7,586 nt of DNA from Chthoniobacter flavus. Its GTDB lineage: Bacteria; Verrucomicrobiota; Verrucomicrobiia; Chthoniobacterales; DYNR01. The position numbers and the translations under genes are program-made. This document shows, piece after piece, positions 1 through 6,396 of this stretch (the first letter of the stretch is position 1; the number at the start of each line of letters is the position of its first letter). The notes below the pieces were generated by a model that did not search any database, was not told where the DNA came from, and worked only from the letters and a program-made list of their open reading frames with translations. The stretch is from the NCBI GenBank assembly GCA_020720945.1, contig DYNR01000011.1:1-7586 (forward strand), written 5' to 3'.

Positions 1-128
1 CGAACGGTTCGGGAGGCGTTTTCTGCCAGAAAAAAGGGGGGAAACGAGGGGGAAAACAAGGGGCAATTTTGTTTTGCTTGAATTTTAATCTACTCAAAAT
101 GAACGAGTTATGAATTTAGATTAATAAA
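1..128. other. Non-coding upstream region of the flagellar operon
   Basis: No convincing reading frame ends or starts here. The left part (about 28-64) is purine-rich, with G runs at 36-41, 48-52 and 60-63 separated by A-rich spacers. From about 64 the composition switches sharply to AT-rich DNA up to the promoter. No sigma-70 or sigma-28 type promoter with acceptable boxes and spacing was seen. The upstream gene and any more distant enhancer lie outside the window. Confidence 0.6.
79..124. repeat. Compound direct/inverted repeat upstream of the promoter, candidate activator site
   Basis: Two related 14-base units, TGAATTTTAATCTA (79-92) and TGAATTTAGATTAA (111-124), start 32 bases apart, about three helical turns. 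Their first seven bases form a perfect direct repeat (TGAATTT). Their last eight bases form a perfect inverted repeat (TTAATCTA at 85-92, TAGATTAA at 117-124). The element lies in AT-rich DNA and ends five bases before the -24 box. It could be a binding site for a regulator or a bending protein, or a chance product of AT richness. The position, about -76 to -31 relative to the predicted start, is closer than most sigma-54 enhancers. Confidence 0.4.
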
Positions 129-144
129 TGGCACGCCGTTTGCT
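129..144 (+). promoter_or_regulatory. Sigma-54 (RpoN) -24/-12 promoter of the flagellar operon
   Basis: The sequence reads TGGCACG, four bases, TTGCT, which matches the sigma-54 consensus TGGCACG-N4-TTGC(A/T) at every position. The invariant GG (130-131) and GC (142-143) are separated by exactly 10 bases, as the class requires. Counting the GC as -13/-12 puts the transcription start near base 155. It lies immediately upstream of flgB and points into the operon. Sigma-54 promoters depend on an enhancer-binding ATPase of the NtrC/FlrC/FleQ type, so early flagellar genes here are probably switched by such an activator. That last point follows from knowledge of the class; no activator gene is in the window. 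Confidence 0.9.
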
Positions 145-158
145 TTGCATTGGTTCGT

Positions 159-548
159 ATGGAAATCGTAGGTTCACTTTTTCAGAGCGATGTGTATCAG
201 TCTTCAAAGAAGATGCTGGATGTCACATCCGTGCGCCATCAAGCATTGGCATCGAATATAGCCAACGCGACGACTCCAGGTTACAAGAGGGTTGATATCA
301 GCAAAACTTTCGAGCAAGAGTTGCAAAGGAGCATCCGCGGCGGAAAGGAAAGCGAGATCGCCTCCTTGAAACCCACCGTCGAAGCGGATCCGACCGTGCA
401 CACCACGAGGCTGGACGGCAACAATGTGCAAATCGACCAAGAGCTTTTAAGCCTTTCTTCCAACGCCACAAACTACCAGGCCCTCACCCAGTTCGTGAGC
501 GGTTCCCTGCGGCAACTCCGCACGGCCATCACAGGCCGCTCGGCATGA
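159..548 (+). CDS. flgB: Flagellar basal-body rod protein FlgB
   Basis: FlgB is a proximal rod subunit, exported by the flagellar type III system and placed in the periplasm on top of the MS ring and FliE. The 129-residue product has the rod-family N-terminal signature ASNIANATTPGYKR (residues 31-44) and a C-terminal helix (about 107-129, NYQALTQF to the final AITGRSA) typical of FlgB. Length is normal for the family. The ATG at 159 is preferred over the in-frame TTG at 150, because the predicted sigma-54 transcription start is near 155 and the protein from 159 (MEIVGSLFQS) has the usual FlgB N-terminus. There is no Shine-Dalgarno sequence and the predicted leader is only about 4 bases. It is the first gene of the operon; flgC follows after 26 bases. 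Confidence 0.93.
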   Translation: MEIVGSLFQSDVYQSSKKMLDVTSVRHQALASNIANATTPGYKRVDISKTFEQELQRSIRGGKESEIASLKPTVEADPTVHTTRLDGNNVQIDQELLSLSSNATNYQALTQFVSGSLRQLRTAITGRSA

Positions 549-574
549 TAACCTCCCAAAACTAAGAACACGCC

Positions 575-976
575 ATGGACATCATCACTTCCTCCTCCGT
601 AACCGCCAGCGCGCTCAACGCCGAAAAAATGCGGCTGGATGTCGTCAGCGAAAACATCGCCAACGCAAACACGACACGCGGCACTGACGGCAAAGCCTAC
701 CAGCGCAAGAGCATTTCCTTCGAGAGCGTGATGGATGCAAACTCCGGCACCGGTGTCCGCGTCAGCAACATCAAAAAAGACGAATCCCCCGGCGCAAAAA
801 TCAACAACCCCAGCCACCCGCACGCGGGCAAAGACGGCATGGTGGAAATGCCGAATGTGAATGTCGCCTACGAGATGGTGGACTTGATTTCGGCGACTCG
901 CTCCTACGAGGCAAACCTCGCCGTGTTCCGCAACTCCCGCCAAATGGCTTCCAGCGCATTGAGCATCGGACGCTAA
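575..976 (+). CDS. flgC: Flagellar basal-body rod protein FlgC
   Basis: FlgC is a proximal rod subunit that assembles with FlgB, FlgF and FliE in the periplasm. The 133-residue protein shows the N-terminal rod motif SENIANANTT (residues 25-34) followed by YQRK (42-45). Its C-terminal signature runs from MPNVNVAYEM (92-101) through VDLISATRSYEANLAVFRN (102-120), which is diagnostic of FlgC. It is full length, and both ends form the helices expected of a rod protein. The ATG at 575 is the only sensible start, since the conserved region begins within a few residues. It lacks a Shine-Dalgarno sequence. The gene sits between flgB (26-base gap) and fliE (43-base gap), the conserved flgBC-fliE arrangement. 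Confidence 0.96.
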   Translation: MDIITSSSVTASALNAEKMRLDVVSENIANANTTRGTDGKAYQRKSISFESVMDANSGTGVRVSNIKKDESPGAKINNPSHPHAGKDGMVEMPNVNVAYEMVDLISATRSYEANLAVFRNSRQMASSALSIGR

Positions 977-1019
977 CCAATTTCAAAAAACAAACGCAAC
1001 TTAACCTCCCTTTCTAACC

Positions 1020-1370
1020 ATGATTTCCATCGACTCTATCGCAGGACAAATCGCGACCCAACTGCCGCAAACTTCGCGCATCGGCAGCCGCCAGCTCGAA
1101 CAGGCGGGACAAGCCCTCGGCTCTTCCTCCACAGGTGCCGCAACCGGCGCAGGCTCTTTCGGCAAAACCATCGGCAAGTTTGTCGGCGAAGTGGACACGC
1201 AAATGAAAACTTCGCAGGCCGAAAGGACGAAGGTCATGAGCGGCGAATCCTCGAACTTGCACCAGGCCGTAATCGCCAGCCAAGAATCCAACATCGCTTT
1301 CACTTTCATGGTCGAGCTCCGCAACAAGCTGGTGGAGAGCTACCAAGAACTCATGAGGGCGCAAGTCTGA
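1020..1370 (+). CDS. fliE: Flagellar hook-basal body protein FliE
   Basis: FliE is the adaptor between the FliF MS ring / export gate and the rod, and one of the first proteins exported. The 116-residue product has a weakly conserved, Gly/Ser/Ala-rich N-terminal half (about residues 31-46). The conserved helical region follows: FGKTIGKFVGEVDTQMKTSQ (47-66), then LHQAVIASQE (80-89), and a C-terminus ending YQELMRAQV, close to the usual FliE ending (YxEImrMqV). Length is normal. The ATG at 1020 follows a pyrimidine-rich stretch (cctccctttctaacc) with no Shine-Dalgarno sequence. It lies between flgC and fliF, the standard place for fliE. Confidence 0.95.
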   Translation: MISIDSIAGQIATQLPQTSRIGSRQLEQAGQALGSSSTGAATGAGSFGKTIGKFVGEVDTQMKTSQAERTKVMSGESSNLHQAVIASQESNIAFTFMVELRNKLVESYQELMRAQV

Positions 1371-1413
1371 TTTTAACCCCGGAAACACCGTTTGAACCGC
1401 CTCTAATTTTCTT

Positions 1414-2988
1414 ATGAAACAAGTCTTGGAACAACTGTCACTGATCTGGCGCGAGTTGGGTTTAAACCAGCGCGTCAGCATCGTCTTGGCAGGTCTCGCC
1501 GTGATCGGCGGACTCGCCGGAATCCTCCTCTGGGCGAACCGCCCGCAAATGAAACTGCTTTACGGCGGGCTGCCGGAAAAAGAAGCGGGCGAGGTCGTCG
1601 CCGCGCTGCAAGACGCGGGCGTGGAATTCGAAATCGGCGCGGGGGGACGCTCGATTTATGTCTCCGCCGACCAAGTTTACAAAGCCCGTATGGACTTGGC
1701 TGCCAAGGGGTTGCCAAACGCCGATGGCGTTGGCTTCGAGATTTTTGACCGGACGAATTTCGGTATCAGCGACTTCGTGCAAAGGACGAATTACTCGCGT
1801 GCGCTCCAGGGGGAACTGGCGAGGACGATCGCCCAAGTGCGCGGGGTCCGCTCCGCGAGGGTTCTCTTGGTGACACCCGAAAGCAGGCTCCTCCTGCGCG
1901 GCAACGAAGTCCGCCCGACCGCTTCGGTTTTTGTCGATACGGGCAGCCAAGTGCTCGAAACTTCCGCCGTCAGCTCCATCCGCTCGATGGTCGCCAACGC
2001 CGTCCAAGGCCTCCAGCAACAAGATGTCTCCGTCGTCGATAACAACGGGACTGTCCTTTCCGAGGCTCTCAACAGCGACCCCATGCTCGGCTCCGCCAGC
2101 AGCCAGATGAAACACCGCAAACAGGTCGAAGATTACTTCAGCCAAAAGGTGGAAACGATGCTGGCAAAAGTCCTCGGCGCGGGCGCCGCCGTCGTCCGCG
2201 TTTCGGCGGAAATCAACTCGGACATTTCCTCGAGGGTGGAAGAAAAATGGGATCCGGAAAGCCAGGTCGCCAACACGGAAAACCTGATCGAAGACAACAC
2301 GACGACTTCCGAATCCACAGGCGATGCGGGCGGCGAGGTCGGCGTCGGCGTGAACACCCCCCAAAAACAAGCCGGCGGAGCGGATGCCAACAGCGGCCCA
2401 AAAAAGAGCAGCGTGACGAACCGTTCCTCGAAAACCCTGAACTACCACATCAACAAAGCGGTGACAAACACGACGAAAAACCCCGGCGAAGTCACCCGCC
2501 TGACCGCATCGGTTTTCCTGGCTCCTCCCGCCCCCAAAGACGGCGCAACCCAAGCGGCTTCCAGGACAGCCGAAGAGCTGGCAAGCCTGCGGATGATGGT
2601 TGCCAACGCGCTCGGGATTACTGCGAAAACCCCGCAAGAATTGGAAAAATTAGTCAGCGTCGCCGAAACTCCTTTCGCCCCCGTCACCACGGCGGCACTG
2701 ATCCCCGAAAGCTCGGTCTCGGGAATTTTAGACACCGTCGGCCCCGTGGCCGCTCTGGCCATCGCCGTCATTGTCTTCCTCATGTTCTTCATGAACATCA
2801 AAAAGACGAGACCCGACGAAATCACTTTCGAGCTAGTGGACGAAACCGAACCGCAACAACAGTCCCTTTTGCCCGCCGCAAAAGACCACAAAATTTCTCC
2901 TGACATCCTCAACGACCTGATCCGCCGCAAACCGGACAATGTCGGAGCAACCATCCGCGAATGGCTTGCCACGAAGAACGCCAGCTAG
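1414..2988 (+). CDS. fliF: Flagellar MS-ring protein FliF
   Basis: FliF multimerises in the inner membrane to make the MS ring on which rotor, rod and export gate assemble. The 524-residue protein has a first membrane segment at about 21-42 and the YscJ/FliF ring-building region at about 45-215 (including LLYGGLPEKEAGEVVAALQ). A ring-building/collar region follows, with a Ser/Thr/Gly-rich insert (about 293-335) and the family motif NYHINKAVTNTTKNPGEVTRL beginning at residue 343. A second membrane segment lies at about 441-463, with a cytoplasmic tail after it. The last 31 residues (ISPDILNDLIRR... ending TIREWLATKNAS) match the FliG-binding tail of the family. The gene ends in tandem in-frame stops, TAG (2986-2988) and TAA (2989-2991). 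The start has no Shine-Dalgarno; fliG follows 12 bases later. Confidence 0.97.
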   Translation: MKQVLEQLSLIWRELGLNQRVSIVLAGLAVIGGLAGILLWANRPQMKLLYGGLPEKEAGEVVAALQDAGVEFEIGAGGRSIYVSADQVYKARMDLAAKGLPNADGVGFEIFDRTNFGISDFVQRTNYSRALQGELARTIAQVRGVRSARVLLVTPESRLLLRGNEVRPTASVFVDTGSQVLETSAVSSIRSMVANAVQGLQQQDVSVVDNNGTVLSEALNSDPMLGSASSQMKHRKQVEDYFSQKVETMLAKVLGAGAAVVRVSAEINSDISSRVEEKWDPESQVANTENLIEDNTTTSESTGDAGGEVGVGVNTPQKQAGGADANSGPKKSSVTNRSSKTLNYHINKAVTNTTKNPGEVTRLTASVFLAPPAPKDGATQAASRTAEELASLRMMVANALGITAKTPQELEKLVSVAETPFAPVTTAALIPESSVSGILDTVGPVAALAIAVIVFLMFFMNIKKTRPDEITFELVDETEPQQQSLLPAAKDHKISPDILNDLIRRKPDNVGATIREWLATKNAS

Positions 2989-3000
2989 TAAAATACCGCT

Positions 3001-4020
3001 ATGGCCAAACTGAACTACGGAGAGTTGAGCAAACCCCAGAAGCTCGCCGCCTTCCTCATCACCATCGGCGAGGAAGATGCCAGCCACCTCTTGCGGCAAC
3101 TTCCTGAAGACGACATCGAAGTGGTCGTCCGCGAAATCGCGAACATGGAAGTCGTGGATTTCGACCTCCAGGAAAGCGTGGTCGAAGAGCTTTGCAACTT
3201 GGTCGGCGCGGGGTTGTCCTCCTCGCTGGGCGGTGTCCCTTTCGCACAACGCGCGCTAGAAAAAGCCAAAGGGCCGCACATCGCCTCAAACATCATGCTC
3301 AAAAGCTTGCCGGCGAGCAACTCGATCGATGCCGTGCGAGAATTGGACGAAATGGACATCCGCCAGATTTTCAGTTTGATCAAAGAGGAGCAACCGCAAA
3401 CGATCTCCTTTATTTTTTCCTACCTCGAACCGAAAAAAATCGCGGCGATTTTGCCGCTCTTTCCGCCGCAACGCAGGGAAGACATCGTGGAGCGCCTCGG
3501 GACGATGGAGCCGATTTCCAGCGAGCTGATCGGCAAGGTCTTGCAATCGTTGAGCAAACGAATCGCGACCGGGCCGCAGAAGCACGCGATCCACCGCAGA
3601 GGCGGCGTCAAAACCGTCGCGGCACTCCTCAACGCCGTGGACAGGGAAACCAGCAAAACCTTGCTCTCCCGGCTGGAAGAACGGAACGCCCCCCTCGCCC
3701 AAGCGATCCGAAAAAACCTTTTCTCTCTCGAAGACCTCACTCGTCTGGCCGTCACCGACCTCCAAAAAATCCTGCGCGAAGTCGAAAGCTCCGACCTTTC
3801 CCTCTGCCTCAAAACCGCGAGCGACAAAGTGCGAAACGCCCTTTTCGGCGCGCTGTCCAAAAGGGCGGCCGAAGCTCTCAAAGAAGAAATGGAAATGCTC
3901 GGCCCCGTGCGCGTGCGCGAGATCGAAGAGGCGCAAGACAGGATCATCGCCGTCATCAGTGCGCTCGGGGAAGCCGGGGAAATCAACATCAGCACTGGCT
4001 CCGATGATATTGTCTCCTAA
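3001..4020 (+). CDS. fliG: Flagellar motor switch protein FliG
   Basis: FliG forms the rotor ring between FliF and FliM, and its C-terminal domain meets the stator to generate torque. The 339-residue product has the N-terminal FliF-binding domain (about 1-105), the middle FliM-binding domain and the C-terminal torque domain. The five charged torque residues mapped in E. coli (K264, R281, D288, D289, R297) align with K271, R288, E295, E296 and R304, so function is expected. Two other landmark motifs deviate. The middle-domain EHPQ motif is EQPQ (130-133), the MFxF hinge motif is LFSL (240-243), and the LDDRxIQ segment after it reads LAVTDLQ (249-255). It is full length with no Shine-Dalgarno. 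The end overlaps the start of fliH. Confidence 0.97.
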   Translation: MAKLNYGELSKPQKLAAFLITIGEEDASHLLRQLPEDDIEVVVREIANMEVVDFDLQESVVEELCNLVGAGLSSSLGGVPFAQRALEKAKGPHIASNIMLKSLPASNSIDAVRELDEMDIRQIFSLIKEEQPQTISFIFSYLEPKKIAAILPLFPPQRREDIVERLGTMEPISSELIGKVLQSLSKRIATGPQKHAIHRRGGVKTVAALLNAVDRETSKTLLSRLEERNAPLAQAIRKNLFSLEDLTRLAVTDLQKILREVESSDLSLCLKTASDKVRNALFGALSKRAAEALKEEMEMLGPVRVREIEEAQDRIIAVISALGEAGEINISTGSDDIVS

Positions 4021-4591
4021 AGTCCTGCGCTTCAACGCTGTTCCCGTTTCTATCTCCCTGGTTCGCTCCGCGCACGAGGAGGATCGGGAACGCCATTTTG
4101 CTGAGGTTGCAGCGGCGCGGGAAGAGGGCAGGCAAGTGGGTTACGAGGAAGCGATGCAGGCTCTCCAACACCAGATTTTGCAACAGCGCACCGAGCTTTC
4201 AAACTTGCAAGAAACCACGCTCCGCGCCATTTCCGCGCAGCACGAAACTTTGGTGGACGAATTCAAAACGGCATTGCCGGAACTGGTCTTGGAAGTTTCC
4301 CGCCGCGTTTTGGCGAATACCGAGATCGGCAGAGACACGGTCGAAGCCATCGCCAGAGAAGTGCTCGAAGAAATCGCCCCCGGGACGACCGATGTCGTTT
4401 TGCAGTTGTGCCCGAGGGACTTCGAGCTGCTGTCCGAACTCGAAGAAGAATTTGGGCACAAATACCCGGGGCTAAAAATGAAAGCCTCTCCGACTCTCCA
4501 GCCCGGCGATTGCTTGGCAAAAAGCCATTTCGGGACGATCGATGCGCGGATGGTCGCCAAAATGACAAACATCACTAGAGCGTTGCGGTAA
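4004..4591 (+). CDS. fliH: Flagellar export protein FliH (stator/regulator of FliI)
   Basis: FliH binds and restrains the export ATPase FliI and links it to the C ring and export gate. From the ATG at 4004 the protein has 195 residues. The N-terminus is short, a charged helical stretch covers about 23-85 (predicted coiled coil), and the conserved C-terminal FliH/V-ATPase-E-like domain covers about 88-195, ending in the family hallmark SHFGTIDARMV (174-184). The ATG at 4004 overlaps fliG by 17 bases and gives a FliH-like N-terminus. An in-frame GTG at 3959 would add 15 basic, unconserved residues and is less likely. No Shine-Dalgarno is visible for either, so translation is probably coupled to fliG. 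No tryptophan is present, although E. coli FliH uses N-terminal tryptophans to bind FliN. Confidence 0.9.
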   Translation: MILSPKVLRFNAVPVSISLVRSAHEEDRERHFAEVAAAREEGRQVGYEEAMQALQHQILQQRTELSNLQETTLRAISAQHETLVDEFKTALPELVLEVSRRVLANTEIGRDTVEAIAREVLEEIAPGTTDVVLQLCPRDFELLSELEEEFGHKYPGLKMKASPTLQPGDCLAKSHFGTIDARMVAKMTNITRALR

Positions 4592-4596
4592 AAACC

Positions 4597-5925
4597 ATGA
4601 GTGCCGCAACCTTCCATCTCGATCCCCTCGTGGAAAACTGCCGATACCGCATCCGGCAGTGCCATCCCGTCGGCAGGTTGGGGGAAGTCACCCAAGTGAC
4701 AGGGTTGGTCATCGAATCCGAAGGGCCGAAGGTTTCCCTCGGCGACTTGTGCGAAATCCGCTCGGAGCGAGTCAGCGGCATCCCGGCAGAAGTCGTCGGG
4801 TTCCGCGGGCAAAGAGTTTTGCTGATGCCTCTGGGAGAAGTCCACCAAATCCACCCCGGCTGCACGGTTGCAGCATCGGACCGTTGCGCGGACCACGATG
4901 TCGGCGAAGGCCTGATCGGAAGAGTCCTGGACGGGTTGGGCAGACCGATCGACGGACGAGGTCCGCTGAACACCACCACCACCCGCCGCATCCACCAGAC
5001 TCCGCCGAACCCGCTCGCCCGCCAACGAATCCACGAACCGTTCGAGACGGGAGTAAAAGCCCTCGACCTTTTCGCCCCGTTCGGCTGCGGGCAACGCCTC
5101 GGTCTCTTCGCCGGTAGCGGTGTCGGAAAATCCACCCTGCTCGGCATGATCGCACGCGGCGCGGAATCCGAAGTCAATGTGATCGCGCTGGTCGGCGAGC
5201 GAGGCAGGGAGCTGCGGGAATTCATCGAAAAAGATTTAGGGGCAGAGGGCATGGCCCGCTCGGTGATCGTGGTGGCGACTTCCGACCAACCCGCGCTCGT
5301 GCGCTTGCGCGCCGCCTTGCTGGCGACCTCCATCGCCGAACATTTCCGCGATGACGGAAAAAAGACTTTGCTCATGATGGACTCCGTGACCCGCTTCGCC
5401 ATGGCGCAACGGGAAATCGGGCTGGCGGTGGGCGAACCCCCCGCGAGCAGGGGCTACACGCCTTCCGTCTTCGCTCTCTTACCCCGTTTGATGGAAAGGG
5501 CGGGCATGGGAGAAAGAGGCTCCATCACAGCGATTTACACCGTTTTGGTGGATGGGGACGACATGAATGAACCCATCGCCGACGCGGTGCGCGGGATTCT
5601 CGACGGCCATGTGGTTCTAAGCCGCGGCCTGGCGACTGCAAACCATTTCCCTGCCGTTGATGTGCTCGAAAGCGTGAGCCGTTTGACCAACGAAGTCTGC
5701 TTGCCAGAAGAGATCGCACTCTCCGCAAAGGCGCGGGATTTGCTCGCCCTTTACCGCAAACACGAAGATTTGATCACCATCGGCGCTTACACGAGCGGAC
5801 AAAACCCGAAGCTGGATTTGGCGGTAAAAAAACAGGGGGAGATCATGGAGTTTCTGCGCCAAAAAATCGAGGCGAAATCACCGCGGCTGGAAAGCTTCGC
5901 AAAACTGAAAGCCATCTTGTCATGA
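4597..5925 (+). CDS. fliI: Flagellum-specific ATP synthase-like export ATPase FliI
   Basis: FliI is the cytoplasmic hexameric ATPase of the flagellar type III export apparatus, related to the F1 beta subunit. The 442-residue product carries an N-terminal beta-barrel (about 1-95). Its Walker A motif is GSGVGKS (173-179), and GERGRE (200-205) includes the catalytic glutamate E201. The Walker B strand is TLLMMD (257-262, aspartate D262), and the FliI/F1 signature ASRGYTPSVFALLPRL includes G286-Y287-T288. The C-terminal helical domain ends in KLKAILS. All catalytic motifs are intact and the length is typical. It starts five bases after fliH without a Shine-Dalgarno and overlaps fliJ by four bases (ATGA). 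The neighbouring fliH and fliJ supply its two direct partners, which separates it from other F1-like ATPases. Confidence 0.97.
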   Translation: MSAATFHLDPLVENCRYRIRQCHPVGRLGEVTQVTGLVIESEGPKVSLGDLCEIRSERVSGIPAEVVGFRGQRVLLMPLGEVHQIHPGCTVAASDRCADHDVGEGLIGRVLDGLGRPIDGRGPLNTTTTRRIHQTPPNPLARQRIHEPFETGVKALDLFAPFGCGQRLGLFAGSGVGKSTLLGMIARGAESEVNVIALVGERGRELREFIEKDLGAEGMARSVIVVATSDQPALVRLRAALLATSIAEHFRDDGKKTLLMMDSVTRFAMAQREIGLAVGEPPASRGYTPSVFALLPRLMERAGMGERGSITAIYTVLVDGDDMNEPIADAVRGILDGHVVLSRGLATANHFPAVDVLESVSRLTNEVCLPEEIALSAKARDLLALYRKHEDLITIGAYTSGQNPKLDLAVKKQGEIMEFLRQKIEAKSPRLESFAKLKAILS

Positions 5926-6386
5926 AGCGCCCGACCTTCCGCCTCCAAACCGTTTTAGACCTCAGGGCCAAAGCCCTCGAAGACGCGGAAACTGTTTTGA
6001 AAAAAGCGGTTTTCGCACTCGAGTCGCTCCGCACAAAAAAGCAGGCCACCCTCGCGGAAGCCGACCGCGTCGCCGATGCCGTTTGCGCAAGTTCCGCCCG
6101 CCAAACGGCTTCAGAGCGGGAAGCGGGAAGGCAGGCCTATCTCCACTACACGCTCCTCGCCGCAGAAATCGAAAAACAAATTTCCGCCGCGCAAGAGCAG
6201 GTGAACCTCTGCCGAAAAAAAGTGGTCGAGGCATCCAGGGACCACGAAATCTTGTTGCGCCTCAAGGAGAAGTGGAAAAAAAACCTCGAATACGAAGAAG
6301 CAAAAAAAGAAGAGGCGCTGTTGAACGACATGAGCAACGCCCGCCGGTTCTTCGCCGCCAAAGCGGACGCCGCCGCAACCCAATAA
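5922..6386 (+). CDS. fliJ: Flagellar export protein FliJ
   Basis: FliJ is the small coiled-coil stalk of the export ATPase ring, which contacts FliI and the gate protein FlhA and escorts chaperones. The 154-residue product opens with FRLQTVLDLRAKALEDAE (residues 6-23), the usual FliJ N-terminus. Apart from a possible loop around 53-65, it is then almost entirely charged, predicted helical coiled coil, ending with KKEEALLNDMSNARR (128-142). Such proteins are poorly conserved, so identification rests on this N-terminus, the size and the position directly after fliI. Its ATG overlaps the fliI stop (ATGA), suggesting translational coupling. An eight-A run at 6276-6283 falls on lysine codons and the frame stays open. 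Confidence 0.9.
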   Translation: MKRPTFRLQTVLDLRAKALEDAETVLKKAVFALESLRTKKQATLAEADRVADAVCASSARQTASEREAGRQAYLHYTLLAAEIEKQISAAQEQVNLCRKKVVEASRDHEILLRLKEKWKKNLEYEEAKKEEALLNDMSNARRFFAAKADAAATQ

Positions 6387-6396
6387 TTTTCCTAAC

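Noticed and set aside
1..11. Short palindrome CGAACGGTTCG at the left edge
   Set aside because: The arms are five bases with a one-base centre, too tight to be a good hairpin. It has no T run and is cut by the window edge.
11..63. G-quadruplex motif
   Set aside because: Only three G runs are close together; the fourth is 22 bases away, beyond the usual loop limit.
74..102. Possible sigma-70 promoter (TTGCTT with a downstream AT-rich box)
   Set aside because: No acceptable -10 box at 16-18 bases spacing; AT richness alone produces the resemblance. No sigma-28 type boxes were seen either.
1371..1413. Weak hairpin (AAAC-ACC-GTTT) between fliE and fliF as a terminator or processing site
   Set aside because: A four-base AT-rich stem with no T tract; it does not support a terminator inside this operon.
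1462..2637. 391-codon open frame on the minus strand opposite fliF
   Set aside because: It is fully antisense to a clear fliF. Its translation is rich in Arg, Gly, Phe and His with no recognisable domain, as expected from the shadow of a GC-biased gene.
3192..4007. 271-codon plus-strand frame inside fliG, and a 218-codon frame inside fliF (2247-2903)
   Set aside because: These are out-of-frame readings of fliG and fliF, extremely rich in Arg, Pro and Gln. The conserved proteins in the other frame explain the sequence.
4141..5094. 317-codon minus-strand frame opposite fliH/fliI, and similar minus-strand frames at 3286-4035 and 4575-5402
   Set aside because: All lie opposite well-conserved flagellar genes and show shadow-type composition with no domain, no leader and no plausible promoter.
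6276..6283. Eight-A runs in fliJ (6276-6283) and fliK (7229-7236) as phase-variation or frameshift sites
   Set aside because: They coincide with Lys codons, both frames stay open, and similar A runs occur throughout the window wherever lysines cluster. Nothing indicates programmed slippage.
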